Positions 55,037-63,868 of a stretch of DNA of 64,000 bases are shown one piece after another. The DNA comes from Streptomyces sp. NBC_00285 (GTDB taxonomy: Bacteria; Actinomycetota; Actinomycetes; Streptomycetales; Streptomycetaceae). Under the pieces are notes generated by a model, which saw nothing but the letters and a program-made list of their open reading frames with translations, was not told the DNA's origin and searched no databases. The stretch's first letter is position 1, and each line of letters starts with the position of its first letter. The DNA lies in the NCBI RefSeq assembly GCF_036174265.1, contig NZ_CP108055.1, positions 8,060,001 to 8,124,000 on the forward strand, given 5' to 3'. The position numbers and the translations under genes were made by a program.

Positions 55037-56074
55037 TCACACCGCGGGAGGTGCCGTGGAACCCCGTGGCGTCAGTACGGGAGTAGGTACAGGATGTGAT
55101 CCCGGCCCCTCGCCGGTGATCACACCGAAGAGCGTACGGGCCGCTTCCGCACCGAATCCGTGCACGTCATGGCTCATCGCGGAGAGCGTGGGATGGGTGA
55201 GCCGGCAGAGCTGCGAGTCGTCCCAGGCGAGCAGGGAGACGTCGCGTGGCACGTTCAGGCCCATCTCCGCGGCGACCGACAGCCCGGCGACCGCCATGAT
55301 GTCGTTGTCGTAGACGATCGCCGTGGGCCGGTCCTGCGGTGCCGCGGTCAGCAGGGACCGGGTGGCCCGCGCGCCGGCCTCTCCCGAGTAGTCGGTGGTG
55401 ACCTGCCAGGCCCCCGCCAGCTCCAGCGTTCTCGCGGCCTCGTCGAACGCCGCCGTGCGTGTCGCGGTGTGTCCCAGGGCCGCCGCGCCGCCGACCCGGG
55501 CGATCCGCCGGTGCCCCAGCGCCGCGAGATACCGCACGGCCTCCGTCACGGCGGTGGCGTCGTCGGTCCACACCGAGGTCAGGTTCCCGGTGAACGAGGG
55601 GTGCCCCACGGCCACCACCGGCATCCCCAGCCGCTCGGCCGCCGCGACGCGCGGGTCGTCCGCCCGGAAGTCGACCAGGATCGACCCGCCGATCTGGCGC
55701 CCCCGCCACCATGACTCCTGGAGGCCGACCTCCTCCTCCACGTTCCGCACGAGCCGCAGCAGCAGCGAGCAGTTCCGCTCGATCAGCACGCTCTCCACGC
55801 CCGACACGAACTCCATGTAGAAGGGTTCGAGCCCCAGCAGCCGCGCCGGCCGGCAGATCGCGAGCCCCACCACGTCCACCCGTGAGCCGGCCAGCGTCCG
55901 TGCCGTGAGGTTCGGCGCCCAGCCCAGCTCCTGCGCGGCCCGGAAGATCCGGTCCCGGGTCGGCTCCGACAGCCCCGGCTTGTGGTTGAAGGCCAGCGAT
56001 ACGGCCCCCTTGGACACACCGGCGCGCGCGGCGACGTCCTTGATGGTGACGCGGGGGGCCGGCTGGGCTGTCAT
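55037..56074 (-). CDS. LacI-family transcriptional regulator, probable mannoside repressor
   Basis: 345 residues. N-terminal HTH and hinge (VTIKDVAARAGVSKGAVSLAFNHKPGLSEPTRDRI, LGWAPNLTARTLAGSRVDVVGL), then a periplasmic-binding-protein-like effector domain ending with LLAWDDSQLCRLTHPTLSAM. LacI proteins with a hinge of this type bind palindromes with a central CG. The nearby GAAAACGTTGTC site and the two GACAACGTTGTC sites before GH92 genes are the best candidates. Its ATG overlaps the beta-mannosidase stop, so enzyme and repressor share one transcript; the effector is probably a manno-oligosaccharide or mannose derivative. Confidence 0.88.
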   Translation of the reverse strand: MTAQPAPRVTIKDVAARAGVSKGAVSLAFNHKPGLSEPTRDRIFRAAQELGWAPNLTARTLAGSRVDVVGLAICRPARLLGLEPFYMEFVSGVESVLIERNCSLLLRLVRNVEEEVGLQESWWRGRQIGGSILVDFRADDPRVAAAERLGMPVVAVGHPSFTGNLTSVWTDDATAVTEAVRYLAALGHRRIARVGGAAALGHTATRTAAFDEAARTLELAGAWQVTTDYSGEAGARATRSLLTAAPQDRPTAIVYDNDIMAVAGLSVAAEMGLNVPRDVSLLAWDDSQLCRLTHPTLSAMSHDVHGFGAEAARTLFGVITGEGPGSHPVPTPVLTPRGSTAPPAV

Positions 56075-58485
56075 CGGCTGGGCTCCAGGCAGTACAGGGC
56101 GGATCGGGCGACGTGCGGATCAGGAGTCTTCCAGCCACTGACATGGATGGTCACCCGCTCCCCGGGCAACAGCGTCACCAGCCCCCGGTCGGCACGCGCC
56201 GCCGGATCCAGCCGGTCGGCCTGGAGCAGCAGATCCCGTACGAGGGTGCGGGCCGTCACCGTCACGGCCCCCGGCACGACCGACACGTCGAACTCGGGCC
56301 GGGGGTAAGGGATGTCCCGGTCCGCCGACGGAAAGTACAGAGCCCGGGGCCCGCCCGGCACCCGACCCACACCGCCACCGCCCCTCCCACCAGCGTCCGC
56401 CACCAGGAACTCCTTGGGGCCCACCGGCACCAGCTCGGGCGGCACCGCCACCTCGGCCACGGTCCGTCGGTCCGCCCGGAAGGGCACCTCGGTCTCGTCG
56501 ATCGCCTCGCCCTCGACCGACATGCGTCGTAGCCGCAGCACACCCGCCCACGGCTCGGCCGCCTGGTTCACCACCGCCAACACCGTTCGCTGTCCCCGCA
56601 CTTGGACCGTCAGCAGTCGATCCGCGTACAGTCGCCGCAGCTCGTGATAGAGCGGCTTCTCCCGCCCGTCCCCGTCGATCGCCGCCCAACTGGTCACCGG
56701 CCAGCAGTCGTTGAGCTGCCACACCACCGTCCCCGCGCACACCGGCCAGTGGGACCGCCAGTGCTCGATCCCGGTGGCCACGGCCCGCGCCTGGTTGACC
56801 TGCATGAGGTAGTGCCAGCGGTCGAAGTCCCCCTCGGGAAAGGCAAAATGCCGCTCCAGCCCACGCCGAAGCTTGCCGTTCCCGTCGTCCGCCTTCTGGT
56901 GGTGCAGCACACCGGGGGAGTCCGGAGCCAACTCCTCCCCGGCCGTCGCACGCGCCAGCGTGGCGTACGCGGGCGGTGCCTGCCATCCGAACTCGGCCAC
57001 GAACCGGGGCACTTCACTGCGGTACTCGGCGTAGTCCGTCCGGTTCCACACCTCCCACGAGTGGTGTGTCCCGTGCGCGGGGTCGTTCGGGTGGTGCTCC
57101 CACGACCCGGACCAGGGGCTGCCCGCCGAGTAGGGCCGCGTCGGGTCCAACTCGGCCACCAGCCGCGGCAGTACGCCCAGGTAGTACCCCTCGCCCCAGG
57201 AATCCCCGGCGAGCCGCGCCTCCCAGCCCCAGTCCCGGAACCCCCACAGGTTCTCGTTGTTGCCGTTCCACAGCACGAGCGAGGGATGCGGCATCAGCCG
57301 TACGACGTTCTCCCGGGCCTCCGCCTCCACCTCGCCGCGCAGCGGCTGCTCCTCGGGATAGGCCGCGCAGGCGAACGGGAAGTCCTGCCAGACCAGTAGC
57401 CCCAGTTCGTCGCAGGCGTCGTAGAAGTCCTCACTCTCGTAGATCCCGCCGCCCCAGACCCGCACCAGGTCCACTCCGGCGCCGACCGCCTGCCGCAGCC
57501 GCTCCCGGTACCGCTCGCGGGTGATCCGGGAGGGGAACACGTCGTCCGGGATCCAGTTCACGCCGCGCGCGAAGATCCGCTCGCCGTTGACGACCAGGGT
57601 GAAGCCGCTGCCGCGCTCGTCGGCCGAGCGGTCCAGCCCGACGGTCCGGAAGCCGACCCGGCGCCGCCACACGTCCAGCGGGCGGTCCGCGTCGAGCAAG
57701 GTCAACTCGACGTCGTACAGAGGCTGTTCACCGTATCCGCGGGGCCACCACAGCCGCACGTCCGGCACCTGAAGCCGTACGGTCCCCGAGGTCCCGTCGA
57801 TCGCGGCGCGCACCCGCACCCCGCCCACCGAGGCCTCGACCGTCAGGGGCGCATCGACCCGGGCTCGCTCGACGTCCACGGCCAACTCCGCGATGCCCGC
57901 GCCCTCCTGGACGGTCACCAGGGGCCGCACCCGGGCGATGCGGGCCGTCGACCACCGCTCCAGGCGCACCGGCCGCCAGATCCCGGCGGTCACCAGCGTG
58001 GGCCCCCAGTCCCAGCCGAACGAGCAGGCCATCTTGCGGATGTACTGGTACGGCTCGGCGTACGCGGCGGGCCGTTCGCCCAGCTTCCCGCGCATCGCCT
58101 CGGCCTCCGCGTAGGCGGAGACGAACCGCACGCTCAGCCGCCCTGCCATGCCGGTCACGTCGAAGCGGTACGAGCGGTGCATGTTCCTTGTCCGGCCCAG
58201 CAGTTGACCGTCCAGATGGATTTCGGCCGCGGTGTCCAGTCCGTCGAAGACGAGGTCGGTCTGCTCGTGCCCGTTCGCGGGGGCCAGGTCGGTCTCGTAG
58301 GTCCACTCCCGCCGTCCCACCCACGCGACCTCGGTCTCGTTGCGGCCGAGAAAGGGATCCGGGATCACTCCGGCCGCCAGCAGATCGGTGTGCACGCAGC
58401 CCGGTACGACGGCCGGGAGTTCGTCCACGGTGCCGTCGGAGTGGCGCAGGATCCATCCCTCGGTGAGCGGTGTGGCCTGAAGCAT
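56071..58485 (-). CDS. GH2 beta-mannosidase
   Basis: 804 residues, intracellular, of the beta-mannosidase branch of GH2. N-terminal sugar-binding jelly roll (about 1-180; VPGCVHTDLLAAGVIPDPFLGRNE is typical of beta-mannosidases, as is KMACSFGWDWGPTL), an immunoglobulin-like domain, then the TIM barrel with acid/base Glu in LVLWNGNNENLWG and nucleophile Glu in FVAEFGWQAPP. It releases mannose from beta-mannosides such as the core of N-glycans or mannan oligosaccharides. ATG 58485 is chosen with AGGGAG 7 bases upstream, not the TTG at 58509. Confidence 0.92.
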   Translation of the reverse strand: MLQATPLTEGWILRHSDGTVDELPAVVPGCVHTDLLAAGVIPDPFLGRNETEVAWVGRREWTYETDLAPANGHEQTDLVFDGLDTAAEIHLDGQLLGRTRNMHRSYRFDVTGMAGRLSVRFVSAYAEAEAMRGKLGERPAAYAEPYQYIRKMACSFGWDWGPTLVTAGIWRPVRLERWSTARIARVRPLVTVQEGAGIAELAVDVERARVDAPLTVEASVGGVRVRAAIDGTSGTVRLQVPDVRLWWPRGYGEQPLYDVELTLLDADRPLDVWRRRVGFRTVGLDRSADERGSGFTLVVNGERIFARGVNWIPDDVFPSRITRERYRERLRQAVGAGVDLVRVWGGGIYESEDFYDACDELGLLVWQDFPFACAAYPEEQPLRGEVEAEARENVVRLMPHPSLVLWNGNNENLWGFRDWGWEARLAGDSWGEGYYLGVLPRLVAELDPTRPYSAGSPWSGSWEHHPNDPAHGTHHSWEVWNRTDYAEYRSEVPRFVAEFGWQAPPAYATLARATAGEELAPDSPGVLHHQKADDGNGKLRRGLERHFAFPEGDFDRWHYLMQVNQARAVATGIEHWRSHWPVCAGTVVWQLNDCWPVTSWAAIDGDGREKPLYHELRRLYADRLLTVQVRGQRTVLAVVNQAAEPWAGVLRLRRMSVEGEAIDETEVPFRADRRTVAEVAVPPELVPVGPKEFLVADAGGRGGGGVGRVPGGPRALYFPSADRDIPYPRPEFDVSVVPGAVTVTARTLVRDLLLQADRLDPAARADRGLVTLLPGERVTIHVSGWKTPDPHVARSALYCLEPSR

Positions 58486-58576
58486 GTACACACTCCCTAA
58501 ACCGATCAAGTCCCGTGCTGCGGAAACTTTTTGACGTCGTTGGCATCGTTGGCGAGATAGGGACTTTACCGGTTAA

Positions 58577-58588
58577 GAAAACGTTGTC
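58577..58588. promoter_or_regulatory. LacI-type operator in mannosidase/ABC divergent promoter
   Basis: GAAAACGTTGTC differs by one base from the GACAACGTTGTC palindromes before both GH92 genes. It lies 92 bases upstream of the GH2 start and 60 bases before the ABC binding-protein start, so one site could control both directions. Confidence 0.65.
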
Positions 58589-58648
58589 AGAGTACCGAAC
58601 CAGCCAACCCGCTCGTGCTCGTCCGCCCCGTGAACGGAGCTGATGCAC

Positions 58649-59962
58649 ATGAACCGCCGTACAGTCCTGGCCATGGCCGTGGGTGCCGCCCTGCTGATTC
58701 CCGGGTGCACCGGCACCGGAGGTTCCTCGCAGGGAGCCGACGCCAAGGCCGCCGGCGACCCGTCAAAGGTCTCCGGAACCATCAAAGTTCTCACCGTCCG
58801 CACCGACCTCGTGCAGGACGGCACGCTGAAGAAGTACGCCGCCGAGTTCAACAAGACCTATCCGAAGGTCAAGGTCGAGTTCGAGGGCATCACGGACTAC
58901 GAGTCCGAGGTCAAGATCCGGATGAACACCGAGAACTACGGTGATGTGCTGCTCATCCCGGCCGTCATCAAGAAGAGCGACTACCCGAGGTTCTTCGCCT
59001 CCCTCGGCACCCAGCAGGAGCGCGAGAAGAAGTACCGCTTCACCGACTTCACAGCCGTCGGCGGCAAGGTGTACGGGCAGAGCCCGGTCGCCGTGAGCCC
59101 GGGATTCGTCTACAACAAGCGGATCTGGAAGGAGGCCGGGGTCACCCAATGGCCCACCACCCCGGCCGAGTTCGTCGCCGACCTGAAGGCCATCAAGGCG
59201 AAGACCGACGCGATCCCGTACTACACCAACTTCTCGGCCGGCTGGACGCTGTCCTCGTGGACGTCCGTCGACGGCGCGGTGACCTGTGACTCGAAGGCGA
59301 CCGACAAGCTCGCCGAGGGCGACCCCTGGGCGAAGGGCGCGGACCTGCGCGTGGGCGACCAGCTCCTGTACGACATCGTCCACGAGGGGCTGATCGAGAA
59401 GGACCCGACCACCAGCAACTGGGAGGAGTCCAAGCCCCGCACCGCCAAGGGCGAGATCGCCACGCAGTGGCTCGGCACCTGGGCGATCGTGCAGTTCCAG
59501 GACGCCGCGAAGAAGGCCGGCGTGAACCCGGACGACATCGGCTTCATGCCCTTCCCGGCCCAGACGGGCGGAAAGTTCTGCGCGACCATAGGCCCCGACT
59601 ACAACCAGGCGGTCAACGTCCACTCCAAGTACAAGGAGGCGGCCCGCGCCTGGATCGACTGGTTCACCGACAAGTCCACCTACGTCGAGGACAACCTCGC
59701 CCTGCCCCCGCTCAAGGACGCCCCGCTGCCGTCGGTCCTGAAGCCCTACGAGGACCAGGGCGTGAAGTTCATCGAGCTGGACGACACCCAGGGCGCGAAG
59801 GTGAAGCAGATCGACAACGAGTCCGAGGTCGGCATCTTCGCCCCCGAGTACCGCCAGAAACTCGTCGACCTCGCCCGCGGCGCCCGCAAGGGCAGCCTCG
59901 ACGACTTCCTCGCCGACCTCAGCCGGCGCTGGACGGACTCCCGGAAGAACCTGGGTTCCTGA
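58649..59962 (+). CDS. Sugar-binding lipoprotein of ABC transporter (mannoside candidate)
   Basis: 437 residues. A short signal peptide with an RR pair (MNRRTVLAMAVGAALLIPGC) ends in a lipobox Cys. The rest is a CUT1 solute-binding fold (GTIKVLTVRTDLVQDGTLKKYAAEFNKTYPKVKVEFEG...). ATG 58649 is preferred to 58643, since GGAG lies 9 bases before it. It is transcribed away from the beta-mannosidase/LacI operon and followed directly by two permeases. A manno-oligosaccharide ligand is inferred from context only. Confidence 0.88.
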   Translation: MNRRTVLAMAVGAALLIPGCTGTGGSSQGADAKAAGDPSKVSGTIKVLTVRTDLVQDGTLKKYAAEFNKTYPKVKVEFEGITDYESEVKIRMNTENYGDVLLIPAVIKKSDYPRFFASLGTQQEREKKYRFTDFTAVGGKVYGQSPVAVSPGFVYNKRIWKEAGVTQWPTTPAEFVADLKAIKAKTDAIPYYTNFSAGWTLSSWTSVDGAVTCDSKATDKLAEGDPWAKGADLRVGDQLLYDIVHEGLIEKDPTTSNWEESKPRTAKGEIATQWLGTWAIVQFQDAAKKAGVNPDDIGFMPFPAQTGGKFCATIGPDYNQAVNVHSKYKEAARAWIDWFTDKSTYVEDNLALPPLKDAPLPSVLKPYEDQGVKFIELDDTQGAKVKQIDNESEVGIFAPEYRQKLVDLARGARKGSLDDFLADLSRRWTDSRKNLGS

Positions 59963-60903
59963 TGACGGACACCACACAGAAGGCGGCCGTGGAGGTGATC
60001 CCGGCCGCCCCCGTCCCGGCACCGCCCTCGCGCCGCACCCGCGTCTGGCGGGGCGTCACGCCCTGGCTGTTCCTGATCGCCCCGCTCGCCCTGCTGGTCA
60101 CCTTCACCTACGCGCCGCTCCTCAACATGGTCGCGTACAGCTTCACCGACTGGGACGGTGTGAGCCCCGTCCTGCACTACACGGGCGCCGAGAACTACCA
60201 GGAGGTCTTCACCCGCCCCGACCTCTTCGAGGTGTTCTGGGTCAGCGGCTACTACCTCGCCGCCTCCGTGGTCCAGATCGTCCTCGCGCTCTACTTCGCG
60301 ACGGTCCTGAGCTTCAACGTCCGCTTCCGGAACTTCTTCAAGGGCGTGCTCTTCTTCCCGTACCTGATCAACGGGGTCGCGATCGGCTTCGTGTTCCTCT
60401 ACTTCTTCCAGGACGGCGGCACCCTCGACTCGGTGCTGAGCCTGATCGGAGTGAAGACCGACCACGCCTGGCTGGGCACCCCGGGCTCCGCGAACACCTC
60501 GCTGGCCGCCGTCTCCGTCTGGCGCTACCTCGGCCTGAACTTCGTCCTGTTCCTGGGCGCGATCCAGTCCGTCCCGGGGGAGCTGTACGAGGCGGCCGAG
60601 CTGGACGGCGCGAACCGCTGGCACCAGTTCCGCCACATCATCGCGCCGGGCATCAAGCCGGTCCTGACGCTGACGGTGATCCTCTCGATCTCCGGCTCGC
60701 TCTCGGTCTTCGAGATCCCGTACATCATGACCGGCGGCGCAACCGGTACCGAGACCTTCGTGATCCAGACGGTCAACCTGGCGTTCCGCTTCAACAAGAC
60801 GGGCCTGGCCTCGGCGGCAGCCATCGTCCTCCTGCTGATCATCCTGCTGGTGACATGGGTGCAGCGGCGCCTGGTCCCCGACGACAAGGTGGACCTCGTA
60901 TGA
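59962..60903 (+). CDS. Sugar ABC transporter permease (MalF-like)
   Basis: 313 residues, six membrane helices. The first is GVTPWLFLIAPLALLVTFTYAPLLNMVAYSF; the EAA loop is ELYEAAELDGANRWHQFRHIIAPGI. The TGATG junction couples it to the binding-protein gene and an ATGA overlap couples it to the next permease. Confidence 0.9.
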   Translation: MTDTTQKAAVEVIPAAPVPAPPSRRTRVWRGVTPWLFLIAPLALLVTFTYAPLLNMVAYSFTDWDGVSPVLHYTGAENYQEVFTRPDLFEVFWVSGYYLAASVVQIVLALYFATVLSFNVRFRNFFKGVLFFPYLINGVAIGFVFLYFFQDGGTLDSVLSLIGVKTDHAWLGTPGSANTSLAAVSVWRYLGLNFVLFLGAIQSVPGELYEAAELDGANRWHQFRHIIAPGIKPVLTLTVILSISGSLSVFEIPYIMTGGATGTETFVIQTVNLAFRFNKTGLASAAAIVLLLIILLVTWVQRRLVPDDKVDLV

Positions 60904-61730
60904 CACGCCGTACGGTCGTCCGCACCCTCGTCCATGTGTCGCTGATCGCCGCGACCGTGATCGTCCTGCTTCCGCTCGTGGTCGTCCTGCTCACCTCCCT
61001 CAAGACGGACAAGGAGATGGCGAACACGAGCGGTGCCCTCGAACTGCCCCACGACCTGCTGAACTTCCACAACTACGTGACGGCGTTCCAGGACGGCGAG
61101 ATGCTGACCGCCTTCACCAACACGGCGATCATCCTGGTGGTCTCCGTCGGCGGCACCGTCCTCATCGGCTCGATGACGGCCTACGCCATCGACCGCTTCA
61201 CCTTCCGCTTCAAGAAGCTGGTGGTGGTGCTCTTCCTGACCGCGGCCCTGGTGCCCGGCGTCACGACCCAGGTGGCGACGTTCCAGATCGTCAACAGCTT
61301 CGGCATGTTCGACAGTCTCTGGGCGCCGATCGCCCTCTACATGGGCACGGACATCGTCTCGATCTACATCTTCCTGCAGTTCGTCCGCTCGATCCCGATC
61401 TCGCTGGACGAATCGGCCCGTCTGGACGGCGCGAACGCCTTCACGATCTACCGAAAGATCATCTTCCCGCTGCTGAAGCCGGCCATAGCAACCGTGGTCA
61501 TAGTGAAGGGGATCACCGTATACAACGACTTCTACATCCCCTTCCTCTACATGCCCTCGGAAGATCTTGGCGTGATCTCGACGTCGCTTTTCCGCTTCAG
61601 AGGTCCCTACGCGGCCCACTGGGAGGTCATTTCGGCAGGAGCGGTCCTGGTGATCCTGCCGACGCTGATCGTCTTCCTGAGCCTGCAGAGGTTCATCTAC
61701 AACGGCTTCATGCGAGGCGCGACCAGGTGA
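60900..61730 (+). CDS. Sugar ABC transporter permease (MalG-like)
   Basis: 276 residues, six membrane helices. The EAA loop is ISLDESARLDGANAFTIYRKIIFPLLK (Ser replaces one Ala). It is the third and last gene of this importer; no ATPase is encoded, so MsiK or a similar shared subunit is expected. Confidence 0.9.
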   Translation: MTRRTVVRTLVHVSLIAATVIVLLPLVVVLLTSLKTDKEMANTSGALELPHDLLNFHNYVTAFQDGEMLTAFTNTAIILVVSVGGTVLIGSMTAYAIDRFTFRFKKLVVVLFLTAALVPGVTTQVATFQIVNSFGMFDSLWAPIALYMGTDIVSIYIFLQFVRSIPISLDESARLDGANAFTIYRKIIFPLLKPAIATVVIVKGITVYNDFYIPFLYMPSEDLGVISTSLFRFRGPYAAHWEVISAGAVLVILPTLIVFLSLQRFIYNGFMRGATR

Positions 61731-61759
61731 CTCCCCAGGTGTCGGGCGCCACCGGCCGC

Positions 61760-61793
61760 AGCCGCCGTGGCCGGAGAAGTCCCCACGGCGGCT
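61760..61793. terminator. Bidirectional terminator, ABC operon / RNase D
   Basis: Perfect 11-bp stem (AGCCGCCGTGG with CCACGGCGGCT) and a 12-base loop between convergent genes; its last two bases enter the RNase D stop codon. Confidence 0.88.
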
Positions 61794-63072
61794 AGGCGGA
61801 CAGCGCGGCCACCAGTACAGGAGTCACCTGCTCGACCTGCCAGGCCCGAGCGCCGAATCCCGCCAACGCCTCACTGATCGACTCGGCGGTCACCACCGTC
61901 GGCGGCTCCCAGCAGACCCGCCGCACGGTGTCCGGCGTGATCAGGTTCTCCTGCGGCATGCTCAGCTGCTCCGCCAGCGCGGACACCGCCGCCCTCGCGG
62001 CCGACAGCCTCGCGGCGGCCGCGGGGTCCTTGTCGGCCCAGGCGCGCGGTGGCGGAGGCCCCGTCACCGGCTGTCCGGGCTGCGGCAACTGCGCCTCGGC
62101 GAGCGCCTTGGCCCGGTCGACGGCCGCCTGCCACTGGTCCAGCTGCCGTCGGCCCATCCGATGGCCGAACCCGTTCAACGCGGCGAGCGCGTGCACGTTC
62201 AGCGGAAGCGCGAGCGCCGCCTCGACGATCGCCGTGTCGGACAGCACCTTCCCCGGCGACACGTCCCGCCGCTGGGCGATCCGGTCCCGCGCCTCCCACA
62301 GTTCCCGCACGACACCCAGCTGCCGACGCCGGCGCACCTTGTGCATCCCGGACGTACGGCGCCAGGGGTCCTTGCGGGGCTCGGCGGGCGGCGCGGCCGC
62401 GATCGCTGCGAACTCCTGAAGCGCCCACTCCAGCTTGCCCTGCCGGTCGAGCTCTTTCTCCAGCGCGTCCCGCAGATCGACGAGCAGCTCCACGTCGAGG
62501 GCGGCGTACCGCAGCCACGGCTCGGGCAGGGGACGGGTCGACCAGTCGACGGCCGAGTGCCCCTTCTCCAGTACGAAGCCCAGCACACCCTCGACCATCG
62601 CGCCGAGCCCCACCCGGGGGAACCCGGCGATCCGGCCGGCCAGCTCGGTGTCGAAGATGCGTGAGGGCACCATGCCTATCTCGCGCAGACAGGGCAGATC
62701 CTGGGTGGCGGCGTGCAGCACCCACTCCACACCGGAGAGTGCCTCGCCGAGCCCCGACAGGTCGGGACAGGCCACGGGGTCGATCAGTGCGGTGCCCGCG
62801 CCCGCGCGGCGCAGCTGCACGAGATAGGCGCGCTGTCCGTAGCGGTAGCCGGACGCCCGCTCGGCGTCGACGGCGACGGGTCCGGAACCTGCGGCGAACG
62901 CGGCGACGGCCTCGGCCAATGCGTCAGCGTCGGCGATCACGGGCGGAATGCCCTCGCGCGGCTCCAGCAGAGGGATCGGCGCCTCCGCTGCAGAAGATCC
63001 GCCATCGTCCGGAGGGCCGCCTCCGGTGGTTCGCAGTGAAATGTCTGCTGCGGTCTCTTGGGCGTCGGTCAC
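61792..63072 (-). CDS. rnd: Ribonuclease D (HRDC domain)
   Basis: 426 residues. The 3'-5' exonuclease domain (about 45-230) has DEDD residues in VAVDAERASGYRYGQRAYLVQL, HAATQDLPCLREIG and LRYAALDVELLVDL. An HRDC helical domain (about 245-330, RRRQLGVVRELWEARDRIAQRRDVSPGKVL) and an extra C-terminal helical domain follow. It trims 3' ends of tRNA precursors and other structured RNAs. It probably has its own promoter, because a run of hairpins separates it from the LuxR-type regulator upstream. Confidence 0.92.
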   Translation of the reverse strand: MTDAQETAADISLRTTGGGPPDDGGSSAAEAPIPLLEPREGIPPVIADADALAEAVAAFAAGSGPVAVDAERASGYRYGQRAYLVQLRRAGAGTALIDPVACPDLSGLGEALSGVEWVLHAATQDLPCLREIGMVPSRIFDTELAGRIAGFPRVGLGAMVEGVLGFVLEKGHSAVDWSTRPLPEPWLRYAALDVELLVDLRDALEKELDRQGKLEWALQEFAAIAAAPPAEPRKDPWRRTSGMHKVRRRRQLGVVRELWEARDRIAQRRDVSPGKVLSDTAIVEAALALPLNVHALAALNGFGHRMGRRQLDQWQAAVDRAKALAEAQLPQPGQPVTGPPPPRAWADKDPAAAARLSAARAAVSALAEQLSMPQENLITPDTVRRVCWEPPTVVTAESISEALAGFGARAWQVEQVTPVLVAALSA

Positions 63073-63098
63073 ATGTCAAGGGTATCTGTGTATGGACA

Positions 63099-63132
63099 GC
63101 GCCTGCCGACGGAACGTTCCGTCGGCAGGCGC
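63099..63132. terminator. Perfect 34-bp palindrome between LuxR regulator and RNase D genes
   Basis: The left half GCGCCTGCCGACGGAAC (63099-63115) is followed without spacer by its exact complement (63116-63132). As RNA it gives a long stem capped by a tiny loop; as DNA it is a full palindrome. It most likely terminates the regulator's transcript, though an operator role for rnd cannot be excluded. Confidence 0.75.
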
Positions 63133-63170
63133 CTGAGGGTCGTAAACCAGTCAGCCCGGTGAAAGCTCTG

Positions 63171-63207
63171 GTTCACGTCCGTGAACTGCGAGGCTCGCGA
63201 GAGCCTC
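63171..63207 (-). terminator. Two short hairpins at end of LuxR-type regulator gene
   Basis: GTTCACG-TC-CGTGAAC (63171-63186) and GAGGCTC-GCGA-GAGCCTC (63190-63207). The second overlaps the stop codon of the regulator gene. With the 34-bp palindrome they form a triple terminator. Confidence 0.7.
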
Positions 63208-63868
63208 AGTGGATGATGCCGGTACGGAGAGCCACCGCCACCATGCCGGCGCGGTCTCCCGTGCCGAGCTTGCGGGCGATCCGGGCGAGGTGGCTCTTGA
63301 CGGTCAGGGCGGAGAGCCCCATCGAGACACCGATCGCCTTGTTGGACTGCCCTTCGGCCACCAGCCGCAGCACTTCGACCTCACGGCCGGAGAGCTCGCG
63401 GTAGCCGCCCGGGTGGCTCGGGGAACCCGGGGGGCGGCGGTGCATACGGGCGGCGGCGGCGCCGATGGGTGCGGCGCCCGGTCGGGTGGGGAGCCCGAGG
63501 TTGGTCCGGGTGCCGGTGACGACGTAGCCCTTGACGCCACCCGCGAGGGCGTTGCGTACGGCGCCGATGTCGTCGGCCGCGGAGAGGGCGAGGCCGTTGG
63601 GCCAGCCCGCCGCGCGGGTCTCGGACAGCAGCGTCAGGCCGGAGCCGTCGGGGAGATGGACATCGGCGATGCAGATGTCACGGGGGTTGGCGATGCGGGG
63701 GCGGGCCTCTGCCACGGACGAGGCCTCGATGACATCGCGCACACCGAGCGCCCAGAGATGACGGGTGACGGTGGAGCGGACACGCGGGTCGGCTACGACC
63801 ACCATGGCGGTGGGCTTGTTGGGACGGTAGGCGACCAGGCTTGCGGGCTGCTCAAGAAGAACGGACAC
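63206..63868 (-). CDS. LuxR/NarL-type response regulator, atypical receiver
   Basis: 220 residues. The receiver-like domain (about 18-120) has AMVVVADPRVR with a single Asp instead of the usual acidic pair, a possible phosphoacceptor Asp in DICIADVHLPDGSG and Lys in GGVKGYVV, so phosphorylation may be weak or absent. After a Gly/Pro linker, the LuxR helix-turn-helix (YRELSGREVEVLRLVAEGQSNKAIGVSMGLSALTVKSHLARIARKLGT) is intact. No kinase gene is adjacent. AGGAGG stands 5 bases before the GTG. The 132 bases upstream to the window end are AT-richer and hold its promoter. Confidence 0.88.
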   Translation of the reverse strand: MSVLLEQPASLVAYRPNKPTAMVVVADPRVRSTVTRHLWALGVRDVIEASSVAEARPRIANPRDICIADVHLPDGSGLTLLSETRAAGWPNGLALSAADDIGAVRNALAGGVKGYVVTGTRTNLGLPTRPGAAPIGAAAARMHRRPPGSPSHPGGYRELSGREVEVLRLVAEGQSNKAIGVSMGLSALTVKSHLARIARKLGTGDRAGMVAVALRTGIIH

